Source: an uncultured Bacilli bacterium
GTDB lineage: Bacteria; Bacillota_I; Bacilli_A; RF39; UBA660
DNA length: 11,596 nt
Assembly: GCA_947631525.1 (NCBI GenBank)
Contig: CANRLQ010000027.1
Location: forward strand, 1-11,596
Direction of reading: 5' to 3'
Positions 1-6,309 of the stretch are shown here, one piece after another (position 1 is the stretch's first letter; every line of letters starts with the position of its first letter). Under the pieces are notes generated by a model that was not told the origin of the DNA, did no database searches, and saw nothing but the letters and a program-made list of their open reading frames with translations. The translations under genes were made by a program, and so were the position numbers.

Positions 1-2
1 AA

Positions 3-257
3 AAGCAAGAATATGAAATTATTGCTGTATTTTTATCAAAAGTATATAGAGTAAATGATCAAGTGTTTAAATATTATAAATTTTATGGAAATCAAACAGA
101 AGAATCATATAACAATTATATTACAAATATTAAAAAGTTATCTTTATATGATATTCCTCTTTCAGCTACTTATCCAGAAGAATTAATTACTTTATCAACT
201 TGTGAATATTCACAAGAAGATGGACGTTTAGTTGTTGTTGCAAAAAGAATTAGTTAA
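3..257 (+). CDS. Class B sortase, C-terminal fragment (5' end outside window)
   Basis: This is the last 84 residues of a sortase, a membrane-anchored cysteine transpeptidase that cuts a C-terminal sorting signal on secreted proteins and joins them to the cell wall or to pilin subunits. The frame is open from base 3 with no stop, so the gene starts left of the window; a GTG at 63 is inside the domain and is not a start. The catalytic Cys is in the motif TLSTC (TGT at 201-203), followed by the catalytic Arg (CGT at 225-227) in the terminal strand DGRLVVVAKRI. The TLSTC-E spacing and the VVVAKRI ending resemble class B (SrtB-like) enzymes. The catalytic His lies outside the window, as would the signal anchor. 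No substrate with a sorting signal is visible here. An intrinsic terminator follows 88 bases after the stop, so this is the last gene of its transcript. Class is fairly sure; subclass and substrate are not known. Confidence 0.88.
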   Translation, partial: KQEYEIIAVFLSKVYRVNDQVFKYYKFYGNQTEESYNNYITNIKKLSLYDIPLSATYPEELITLSTCEYSQEDGRLVVVAKRIS

Positions 258-345
258 AAAATAAGTGTAGTATTTTATCATACAAGTAATTTAAATTAAA
301 AAGTAATAAATTTTTAAATCAACTAGTAAATTTACTAAATAAAAT

Positions 346-370
346 AATAGAATTTAAGTTCTATTTTTTT
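346..370 (+). terminator. Rho-independent terminator after the sortase gene
   Basis: A 7-bp perfect stem, AATAGAA (346-352) with TTCTATT (359-365), has a 6-nt loop and runs into a T tract at 364-370. It lies 88 bases past the sortase stop and ends that transcript before the next promoter. Confidence 0.8.
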
Positions 371-467
371 ATACTAAAAATATTTATGTAATTTTTAAAG
401 ATAAATAATATTTTTATTGCTTTTAAATTGCATTTAACTCTTGAAGTAATAATAAGTAAAAAAATAT

Positions 468-496
468 TTGACATTTTAATTAAAATGTGATAAAAT
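468..496 (+). promoter_or_regulatory. Sigma-A type promoter with an 18-bp palindromic spacer (putative operator)
   Basis: The -35 box is a perfect TTGACA (468-473) and the -10 is TAAAAT (491-496), with a 17-nt spacer and an extended TGA just before the -10 (488-490). Positions 471-488 form a perfect 18-bp palindrome that starts inside the -35 box and ends at the TG of the extended -10. A dimeric repressor bound there would cover the polymerase site completely. The predicted start is near 501-503, giving a leader of about 85 nt before the gene at 586. The promoter is well supported; the operator role is inference. Confidence 0.75.
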
Positions 497-539
497 TGAA
501 AACCGTGCAGTGCAAATTAAATAAATTTAACAAAATAAT

Positions 540-568
540 GTAACAAAATTAAATATATAACATATTAT
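540..568 (+). promoter_or_regulatory. Possible second, proximal promoter for the 130-residue gene
   Basis: GTAACA (540-545), a 17-nt spacer and TATTAT (563-568) make a moderate promoter match. Transcripts would start near 575, at the GGAGGA ribosome binding site, which fits the very short leaders predicted for other genes in this window. The region is so AT-rich that a chance match is quite possible. Confidence 0.35.
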
Positions 569-585
569 ATTGATGGAGGAAAACT

Positions 586-978
586 ATGGAACAAAATATT
601 ATAATTGAAAAAGCGATGTATATTGTTAAAAATAAGGATAAATTACTTAATAATATGGCAACAATTAAATATGAACTATTTTCATTGTTGAATAGTAATA
701 ATTCTATTGAGAATGATGAAAACTATTTGAAAATAGAAAAAACATTAAAAAATAGTGATAATAATTTATCATTTATGCAAAATGATGCTTATTATGTAAT
801 ATATGCTTTAGCTTCTTTTATCGATAGATTATCTATTGATGAAACTAGTAAAAAACAAGCAAAAGAAAGATTATTTAAATATATTGAATGTTTAAAGATA
901 ATGGATTTAGAAAAACAAAAACAAAATAATCAAAATATGAATTATCTTTCAAAAAAAGAATTAAGAATGGTTATATAA
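586..978 (+). CDS. Unrecognised 130-residue soluble protein
   Basis: I do not recognise this protein. The ATG at 586 is preceded by a strong GGAGGA (575-580) at 5-nt spacing, so translation is well supported. The protein is rich in Lys, Asn, Ile and Leu with no signal peptide, no membrane segment and a single Cys (residue 102). It looks mostly helical: an N-terminal helix over about residues 1-38, an Asn/Ser/Glu-rich stretch around 38-62, a hydrophobic amphipathic segment around 67-84 (DAYYVIYALASF), and a charged Lys/Glu-rich helix at 86-115 that could be coiled. No catalytic or metal-binding motif is visible. It has its own promoter with a palindrome, and no T-rich hairpin separates it from parC, which starts 49 bases downstream with its own promoter. 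Base and codon use look like the neighbours. A small regulatory or adaptor protein would fit, but nothing in the sequence shows this. Confidence 0.75.
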   Translation: MEQNIIIEKAMYIVKNKDKLLNNMATIKYELFSLLNSNNSIENDENYLKIEKTLKNSDNNLSFMQNDAYYVIYALASFIDRLSIDETSKKQAKERLFKYIECLKIMDLEKQKQNNQNMNYLSKKELRMVI

Positions 979-981
979 ATT

Positions 982-1010
982 TTGCCATTTTCTTTTTTTT
1001 TTGTTATAAT
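982..1010 (+). promoter_or_regulatory. parC promoter, extended -10
   Basis: TTGCCA (982-987), a 17-nt spacer that includes a T tract, the extended TGT (1002-1004) and a perfect TATAAT (1005-1010). Transcription should start near 1016-1017, directly on the AAAGGTGAT ribosome binding site (1016-1024), so the leader is only about 11-12 nt before the GTG at 1028. Confidence 0.8.
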
Positions 1011-1027
1011 TTATAAAGGTGATTTAA

Positions 1028-3547
1028 GTGAGTAACGTATTAAAAAAAATATATGATTATACATTAGAAGAGATAATGGGAACAAGATTTGAAAGATACG
1101 CTAAAGAAATAATATTAGATAGAGCTTTACCTGATGTTAGGGATGGTTTAAAACCTGTTCAAAGAAGAATCTTATATGCTATGTATAGGGATAGAAATAC
1201 TTATGAAAAAGCTCATAAAAAATCAGCAACAGCCGTTGGGAATGTAATGGGACATTATCATCCACATGGTGATTCAAGTATTTATGATGCTATGGTAAGA
1301 ATGAGTCAATGGTGGAAGACAAATACACCTTATATTGATATGCATGGTAATAATGGTTCTATGGATGGTGATGGAGCTGCTGCTATGCGTTATACTGAGG
1401 CTAGATTATCTAAAATAAGTAATGAGTTGCTTAAAGATATTGATAAAGATACAGTTGAAATGACATGGAACTTTGATGATACATTAAAAGAACCAACAGT
1501 CCTTCCAGCTAAATATCCTAACTTACTTGTTAATGGAGCAAATGGTATAAGTGCTGGATATGCAACTAATATTCCAACACATAATTTAGGTGAAGTTATA
1601 GATGCTACTATAAAAAGAATAGATAGTCCTAATTGTCATTTAGACACTATTTTAGATATTGTTAAAGGTCCAGATTTTCCAACTGGTGGAGTTGTAGAAG
1701 GTAAACAAGGAATAATCGATGCTTATACTACTGGAAAAGGTAGAATAATAATAAAATCAAAATTAGAATTTGTTAAAAATAGTGGTAAAGAACAAATTAT
1801 TATTACTGAATTACCTTTTGAAGTTAATAAAGCTAATTTAGTAAAAAGAATAGATGATATAAGAATAGATAAAAAAATAGATGGAATTGCTGAAGTTCGA
1901 GATGAATCAGATAATGAAGATCCTATGCGTATAGCAATTGATCTAAAAAAAGGAGCCGATAAAGAGCTTGTTTTAAATTATTTATTAAAAAATACTGATT
2001 TACAAATATCATATAGTTTTAACATGGTTGCTATTGTTAATAGAAGACCAATGACAATTGGAATATTACCAATGTTAGATGCTTATATATCACATCAAAA
2101 AGAAGTAATTACTAGAAGAACTAATTTTGATTTAGAAATGGCTAAACGCGAATTACATATTGTTGATGGTTTAATTAAAGCACTAAGTATATTGGATAAA
2201 GTTATTAAAACAATAAGAGCTAGTAAAAATAAAAGTGATGCTAAAGAAAATTTAATAAAAGAATACGAATTTACAGAAAAACAAGCAGAAGCTATTGTTA
2301 TGTTACAACTTTATAAATTAACAAATACAGATGTAACAGAATTAGAAGAAAGAAAGAAAAATTTAAATATTATTATTAAAGGTTTAGAAGCAATATTAAG
2401 CGATGAAAATAATTTAAAAAATGTTATGAAAGAAGAACTTAGAAAAATTAAGAAAGAATATGCAACTGAAAGAAAAACTGAAATAAAAGATGAAGTAACT
2501 GAAATCAAAATTGATACAATGAAAATGTTACCTAAAGAAGATTGTATTGTTGTGGTAACAAAACAAGGTTACTTAAAAAGAGTTTCTTTAAGAAGTTATG
2601 ACGAAGAGTCTGATACTTTAGTTAAAGATGGAGATTATGTAATTGGTAAATATAAAATGAATACTTTAGATACATTGCTTTTATTTACTGATTTTGGTAA
2701 TTATTTATATATTCCTGTTCATGAAATACCTGATTTGAAATGGAAAGAATTAGGAAAACATGTAAGCAATATAAAAGGAATATCATCTGATGAATCAATT
2801 ATAAAAAGTTTACCAGTTTATGATTTTAATGATCAAATAATTGTTACTATATTTACTAAAAATGGAATGGTAAAAAGAAGTAATATAATTGATTTTAAAG
2901 TTCAAAGATATTCAAAAACAATTACCGCTATTAAATTAAAGGATGATGATAAGGTGGTTGATGTTTCTACATCATCAGGTCCATATGTATTTATATGTAC
3001 TAACAATGGATATGGATTAACTTATAATGTAGATGAAATACCAATTACTGGATTAAAAGCAAGTGGTGTAAAATCTATAAATTTAAAAAATGATTTTGTT
3101 GTATCAGGTATGTTGTATAATGATGATATGGAATATTTAACTGTTATTACTAGAAAAAATACAGGTAAAAGGATTAAATTACAAGAATTTGAAAAATCAT
3201 CTAGAGCTAGAAAAGGTGTACAAATAGTAAGAGAAGTGAAAACTAATCCATATTATATTTTAAATACATTTATAATAAATTATAAAGAACAATTAGGAAT
3301 AAAAACAATTGATGGTAATATTGACTATTTAAAGATAACTGAACTTCCAATAAATGATAGATATGCAACAGGAACAAATATATCTAAATTAGATATTGAA
3401 TCTGCCTTTGCAATTCCTAAATTAATCGATAAAGATTTTAAAGAAAATAAAGAAGAAATACCAAAAGAAAATATTTCTTTAGAAAATGTTGATAAGCAAA
3501 TTCTTACTATTGATGATTTTTTAGATGAAATAGAAAAGAATAATTAA
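1028..3547 (+). CDS. parC: DNA topoisomerase IV subunit A (ParC/GrlA)
   Basis: This is the DNA-breaking and rejoining subunit of topoisomerase IV (type IIA), which with ParE decatenates sister chromosomes using ATP. The 839 residues are slightly longer than Gram-positive ParC (about 800). The catalytic Tyr is Y122 in AAMRYTEARL. The quinolone-determining segment HPHGDSSIYDAM has Ser83 and Asp87 at the positions of GrlA Ser80 and Glu84, so the usual resistance substitution at Ser is absent. A helical tower/coiled-coil region covers roughly 350-480. The C-terminal beta-propeller starts near 498 and includes GYLKRVSLRSY. It lacks the QRRGGKG GyrA box, and the propeller text (IPVHEIPDLKWKELGKHV, GVKSINLK) is typical of Gram-positive ParC, so ParC is preferred over GyrA. 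The last 40 or so residues form an acidic tail (ILTIDDFLDEIEK). The start is GTG with AAAGGTGAT 5-6 nt upstream. parE, usually just upstream, is not in the window. Confidence 0.96.
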   Translation: MSNVLKKIYDYTLEEIMGTRFERYAKEIILDRALPDVRDGLKPVQRRILYAMYRDRNTYEKAHKKSATAVGNVMGHYHPHGDSSIYDAMVRMSQWWKTNTPYIDMHGNNGSMDGDGAAAMRYTEARLSKISNELLKDIDKDTVEMTWNFDDTLKEPTVLPAKYPNLLVNGANGISAGYATNIPTHNLGEVIDATIKRIDSPNCHLDTILDIVKGPDFPTGGVVEGKQGIIDAYTTGKGRIIIKSKLEFVKNSGKEQIIITELPFEVNKANLVKRIDDIRIDKKIDGIAEVRDESDNEDPMRIAIDLKKGADKELVLNYLLKNTDLQISYSFNMVAIVNRRPMTIGILPMLDAYISHQKEVITRRTNFDLEMAKRELHIVDGLIKALSILDKVIKTIRASKNKSDAKENLIKEYEFTEKQAEAIVMLQLYKLTNTDVTELEERKKNLNIIIKGLEAILSDENNLKNVMKEELRKIKKEYATERKTEIKDEVTEIKIDTMKMLPKEDCIVVVTKQGYLKRVSLRSYDEESDTLVKDGDYVIGKYKMNTLDTLLLFTDFGNYLYIPVHEIPDLKWKELGKHVSNIKGISSDESIIKSLPVYDFNDQIIVTIFTKNGMVKRSNIIDFKVQRYSKTITAIKLKDDDKVVDVSTSSGPYVFICTNNGYGLTYNVDEIPITGLKASGVKSINLKNDFVVSGMLYNDDMEYLTVITRKNTGKRIKLQEFEKSSRARKGVQIVREVKTNPYYILNTFIINYKEQLGIKTIDGNIDYLKITELPINDRYATGTNISKLDIESAFAIPKLIDKDFKENKEEIPKENISLENVDKQILTIDDFLDEIEKNN

Positions 3548-3549
3548 TG

Positions 3550-3578
3550 TTGTAATATAGAATATATTTTAGTATAAT
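3550..3578 (+). promoter_or_regulatory. Promoter of the yneF-like gene
   Basis: TTGTAA (3550-3555), a 17-nt spacer and a perfect TATAAT (3573-3578). The predicted start is near 3585, giving a leader of about 20 nt to the TTG start at 3605. No terminator is visible between parC and this promoter, so read-through from parC is also likely. Confidence 0.7.
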
Positions 3579-3604
3579 GATATTGTTTAGAAAGGATGAT
3601 TATT

Positions 3605-3817
3605 TTGTTAGCAGATGTTTTATTAGTATTATTAGGTTTAGTAATAGGAGCTATTTTAGGATTTTTCTTAGCACGTAACTTTATGAAAAAATATATGAAA
3701 AAAAATCCACCAATTAATGAACAAATGATTAAAGCAATGATGAGTGGGATGGGTAGAACACCAAGTCAAAAACAAGTAAATCAAATGATGAAACAAATGA
3801 CTAAATATATGGATTAA
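3605..3817 (+). CDS. yneF: YneF family (UPF0154) small membrane protein
   Basis: A 70-residue single-pass membrane protein of the YneF/UPF0154 family, conserved in Bacilli and Mollicutes, whose biochemical role is not established to my knowledge. The N-terminal membrane segment covers about residues 3-22 (VLLVLLGLVIGAILGFFLA), followed by ARNFMKKYMKKNPPINEQM, which carries the family's KKNPPINEQM motif, and then a Met/Gln-rich tail with the PSQKQVNQMM motif. Length matches the usual 70 or so residues. I chose the TTG at 3605: AAAGGATG (3591-3598) sits 6 nt before it. The alternative ATG at 3596 is itself part of that ribosome binding site and has no site of its own; using it would add only three residues. 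It has its own promoter and a terminator directly downstream, so it is essentially monocistronic. Confidence 0.9.
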   Translation: MLADVLLVLLGLVIGAILGFFLARNFMKKYMKKNPPINEQMIKAMMSGMGRTPSQKQVNQMMKQMTKYMD

Positions 3818-3839
3818 TTATTTAATTTATTAAAAAATT

Positions 3840-3867
3840 AATAGCAGAGTAAAAATCTGCTATTTTT
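3840..3867 (+). terminator. Rho-independent terminator after yneF
   Basis: A perfect 9-bp stem, AATAGCAGA (3840-3848) with TCTGCTATT (3856-3864), has a 7-nt loop and a TTTTT run (3863-3867). It begins 22 bases past the yneF stop and separates it from the hydrolase-murF-ddl operon. Confidence 0.88.
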
Positions 3868-3885
3868 ATGTAAATATGTAAATAA

Positions 3886-3920
3886 AAAGGAAAAAAATAT
3901 AAAAACTTCTTTTTTCCTTT
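3886..3920. repeat. 11-bp inverted repeat touching the hydrolase promoter
   Basis: AAAGGAAAAAA (3886-3896) is repeated exactly as its reverse complement TTTTTTCCTTT (3910-3920) with a 13-nt spacer. The right arm runs into the -35 box TTGGAA (3919-3924). No T tract follows on the + strand, so it is not an obvious terminator in that direction; it may be an operator, or simply the product of purine and pyrimidine tracts. Confidence 0.5.
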
Positions 3921-3947
3921 GGAATAGACTTAAAATAATGATATAAT
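3919..3947 (+). promoter_or_regulatory. Promoter of the hydrolase-murF-ddl operon
   Basis: TTGGAA (3919-3924), a 17-nt spacer and a perfect TATAAT (3942-3947). The predicted start, near 3953-3954, falls on the GGTGA ribosome binding site (3954-3958), giving a leader of about 10 nt before the ATG at 3963. Confidence 0.75.
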
Positions 3948-3962
3948 AATAATGGTGATTAT

Positions 3963-4691
3963 ATGTTTACATATGATGATATAAAAATAAATTATGTTAG
4001 ATATGGGAATAAAAAAGGTAATACACTTGTTTTTTTACATGGTTGGGGTCAAAATATTGAAATGATGAAACCGATTGCTGATCCATTTTCAGAAACAAAC
4101 GATATTCTTATAATTGATTTACCTGGATATGGAGGAAGCGAAGAACCTAAAAAAGTGTATACAGTATATGATTATGTAGATTGTATTAAAAGTTTAATTG
4201 AATTTTTAAAAATAAAAAATCCATCTTTAATTGGACATTCATTTGGAGGAAAAATCAGTTTACTTTATGCATCTAAATACGATGTTCATAAATTAGTATT
4301 ACTTGCAAGTCCATTTAAAAAAGAAGTTACAAAATTATCTTTAAAAACTAAACTATTAAAAACAGCTAAAAAAGTACCAGTTTTAAATAAACTAGAGGGT
4401 TTTGCTAAAAAGCATATAGGTTCTACTGATTATAGAAATGCAAGTCCAATGATGAGACAAATATTAGTAGAAACAGTAAACTTAGATATAACAGAAGAAG
4501 TAAAAAAAATAAAAAGTTCTACTTTAATAATATGGGGAACATTAGATGAAGCTGTTGATGTTAAAAGAGCATATGAATTAGAACAGTTAATACCAGATGC
4601 AGGAATAGTATTATATGAAAATTGTACACATTATGCTTATTTAGAGAGACTTGGTCAAACTATTAAAGTTTTAAAAAATTTTTTGGATTAA
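3963..4691 (+). CDS. Alpha/beta hydrolase fold protein
   Basis: A 242-residue cytoplasmic alpha/beta hydrolase, a serine hydrolase of unknown substrate. The triad is visible: nucleophile Ser93 in GHSFGG, acid Asp195 in WGTLDEAV, and His223 in CTHYAYLE. The oxyanion-hole motif HGWG starts at His26, and DLPGYGGS is the usual loop after strand 4. The region between about 118 and 175 is a short Lys-rich helical cap. There is no signal peptide or membrane segment. Length is normal for single-domain members (240-300). The ATG follows GGTGA by 4 nt. Its stop (4689-4691) overlaps the AAGGAG site of the MurF gene, whose start is 12 nt away, so the two are co-transcribed and probably coupled. Proximity to murF and ddl suggests a link to cell-wall precursors, but that is inference; esterase, thioesterase and lactonase roles are equally open. 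Confidence 0.88.
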   Translation: MFTYDDIKINYVRYGNKKGNTLVFLHGWGQNIEMMKPIADPFSETNDILIIDLPGYGGSEEPKKVYTVYDYVDCIKSLIEFLKIKNPSLIGHSFGGKISLLYASKYDVHKLVLLASPFKKEVTKLSLKTKLLKTAKKVPVLNKLEGFAKKHIGSTDYRNASPMMRQILVETVNLDITEEVKKIKSSTLIIWGTLDEAVDVKRAYELEQLIPDAGIVLYENCTHYAYLERLGQTIKVLKNFLD

Positions 4692-4703
4692 GGAGTGAAA
4701 ATT

Positions 4704-6296
4704 ATGTTGATAAAATTTTTAGTATCTTTATTACCTCTTACAATTTATATCTTTTTGAAATCAAGAAAATCATTACATATGTTACAACAAAATTGGTATA
4801 ATGATGGTAATCGTTATGTTAATTGGATTTTTGAAAATAAAAAGCAAGTTTTTTATAATTTTGATTTATTATTTATTATATTTATATGTGGTATATTTAC
4901 ATCAGAAATTACGATAATGACTATTTTTATAGTTTTTTATATGATAAGTGCTTTTATTTTTTTAAAAAAGATAAAAGGTGATCAAAATAAAAAACCTTTA
5001 TCTTACACTAAAAGAGTAAAAAGATTACTTGTAACTGACTATTTAATTCATATTGCTGTTATTTTAATAATTAGTTTAATATTTCAAAATAGTATGATAC
5101 CATGGTATTACTTAATAATAGGACTTATGATATATCTTAATTATTTTGTTATATTACTTGCTAATACAATTAATAAACCTATTGAAAAAGCAATTAATAA
5201 TAGTTTTAAGAAAAAAGCTTTGAAAAAATTAAACTCAATGAATAATATGAAGGTTATAGGAATAACAGGAAGCTATGGAAAAACAAGTAGTAAAAATATT
5301 TTAAATGATATATTAAATGTAAAATATAATTCTTTTCCAACACCTAAAAACTTTAATACACCTTTAGGATTAATAATAACAATTAATAATTATTTAGATA
5401 AATTTAATGACTACTTTGTTGCTGAAATGGGTGCTTTTAAAAAAGGTGAAATACAAGAACTATGTGATTTAGTTCATCCTACTTATGGAATACTAACTAA
5501 AATAGGAACAGCTCATATGGACAGTTTTGGTTCACAAAAAAATATTCAAGAAGGTAAATTTGAACTTATCGAGTCATTACCAAAGGATGGAATAGGAATT
5601 CTAAATGGTGATGATGAATTACAAATGAGTTATAAATTAAAAAATAAATGCAAAATTGTTAAAATAGGAATTGATAATAAAGATGTAGATGTTAGAGCAA
5701 CAAATATAAAAGTATCAAATACAGGAACAACTTTTGATTGTATCTTTAAAGGAGATAAAACTAAATATAAATTTGAAACTAAATTATTAGGGAAAGCCAA
5801 TGTTTATAATATTTTAGCAGGTGTAGCACTTGGACATGAACTTGGCATACAAATAGATCAATTAATAATTGGTGTAAAAAAAGTAAATTCTGTTGAACAC
5901 CGTTTAGAACTTAAAAAATATGGCAATATTAATATTATAGACGATGCATATAATTCAAATCCAATTGGTTCAAAAATGGCCTTAGATGTTTTAAAAATGA
6001 TGCCAGGTAAAAAAATAGTTGTAACACCAGGTATGATTGAAATGGGTAGTGAACAAGATAAAATTAATGAAACATTTGGTGAACAAATAGCTACAAGTTG
6101 TGATGAAGTAATATTAGTAGGTGAAAAACAAACAAAACCAATTTATCAAGGATTAAAAAACAAGAAATTTAATGAAAAAAATATTCATATTATAAATGAT
6201 GTTAAATTAGCTTTTCCATTAATGCAAAAGTTACAAGATAAAGAAACTTATGTATTATTAGAAAACGATTTACCAGACATATTTAATGAGAAGTAG
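4704..6296 (+). CDS. murF: Membrane-anchored MurF-type ligase (UDP-MurNAc-tripeptide:D-Ala-D-Ala ligase)
   Basis: A 530-residue Mur ligase that joins D-Ala-D-Ala to UDP-MurNAc-tripeptide with ATP. The catalytic core has the ATP loop GITGSYGKTS (186-195), the glutamate motif AEMGAFKKGEI around Glu241, the central-domain HRLE motif, and DDAYNSNP (413-420), which is characteristic of MurF. The C-terminal domain ends with VLLENDLPD. In place of the usual N-terminal uridine-binding domain there are about five membrane segments: roughly 2-18, 54-67, 69-88, 108-127 and 133-155, with the motif LQQNWYNDGNRY between the first two. I know of similar membrane-linked MurF proteins in Firmicutes, so this is a known variant. 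The ATG at 4704 is chosen because AAGGAGTGA (4690-4698) fits it; the GTG at 4695 lies inside that site. The TAG stop is 13 nt before the ddl start. The membrane part may place the last cytoplasmic step near lipid I synthesis (inference). Confidence 0.87.
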   Translation: MLIKFLVSLLPLTIYIFLKSRKSLHMLQQNWYNDGNRYVNWIFENKKQVFYNFDLLFIIFICGIFTSEITIMTIFIVFYMISAFIFLKKIKGDQNKKPLSYTKRVKRLLVTDYLIHIAVILIISLIFQNSMIPWYYLIIGLMIYLNYFVILLANTINKPIEKAINNSFKKKALKKLNSMNNMKVIGITGSYGKTSSKNILNDILNVKYNSFPTPKNFNTPLGLIITINNYLDKFNDYFVAEMGAFKKGEIQELCDLVHPTYGILTKIGTAHMDSFGSQKNIQEGKFELIESLPKDGIGILNGDDELQMSYKLKNKCKIVKIGIDNKDVDVRATNIKVSNTGTTFDCIFKGDKTKYKFETKLLGKANVYNILAGVALGHELGIQIDQLIIGVKKVNSVEHRLELKKYGNINIIDDAYNSNPIGSKMALDVLKMMPGKKIVVTPGMIEMGSEQDKINETFGEQIATSCDEVILVGEKQTKPIYQGLKNKKFNEKNIHIINDVKLAFPLMQKLQDKETYVLLENDLPDIFNEK

Positions 6297-6309
6297 AAAG
6301 AGTGATAAG

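Larger units (their letters stand above)
258..585. other. 328-base intergenic region: terminator, palindromic promoter, leader
   Basis: I see no gene in this stretch. It holds the intrinsic terminator of the sortase transcript (346-370), a strong promoter with an 18-bp palindrome as its spacer (468-496), a leader of about 85 nt with a short TGCA-G-TGCA dyad near its 5' end (507-515) and a 9-bp direct repeat TAACAAAAT (528-536 and 541-549), and a weaker second promoter just before the ribosome binding site. A 14-bp AT palindrome at 324-337 sits just before the terminator and is probably chance. No riboswitch or T-box signature was recognised. Confidence 0.7.

Noticed and set aside
324..337. 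14-bp palindrome TAGTAAATTTACTA
   Set aside because: Pure AT-biased palindrome with no promoter nearby, just before a terminator; chance is the simplest explanation.
991..1002. T tract after the 130-residue gene as a terminator
   Set aside because: No stem precedes it; the tract lies inside the spacer of the parC promoter.
1253..1290. Quinolone-resistance substitutions in ParC
   Set aside because: The key position is Ser83 (wild type), and Asp87 is an acidic residue as in sensitive enzymes.
2311..2508. 65-residue open frame on the minus strand within parC
   Set aside because: It is a Phe/Ser-rich shadow of the Lys/Glu-rich ParC tower region, with no ribosome binding site or promoter.
3596..3604. 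ATG at 3596 as the yneF start
   Set aside because: The ATG is inside the AAAGGATG ribosome binding site and lacks its own; TTG at 3605 has ideal spacing and gives the family's usual length.
4695..4703. GTG at 4695 as the murF start
   Set aside because: It overlaps AAGGAG; the ATG at 4704 is correctly spaced from that site.
6286..6309. ATG at 6286 as the ddl start
   Set aside because: It overlaps murF and has no ribosome binding site; the ATG at 6310 yields the standard Ddl N-terminus MKIKVGVIFGG.
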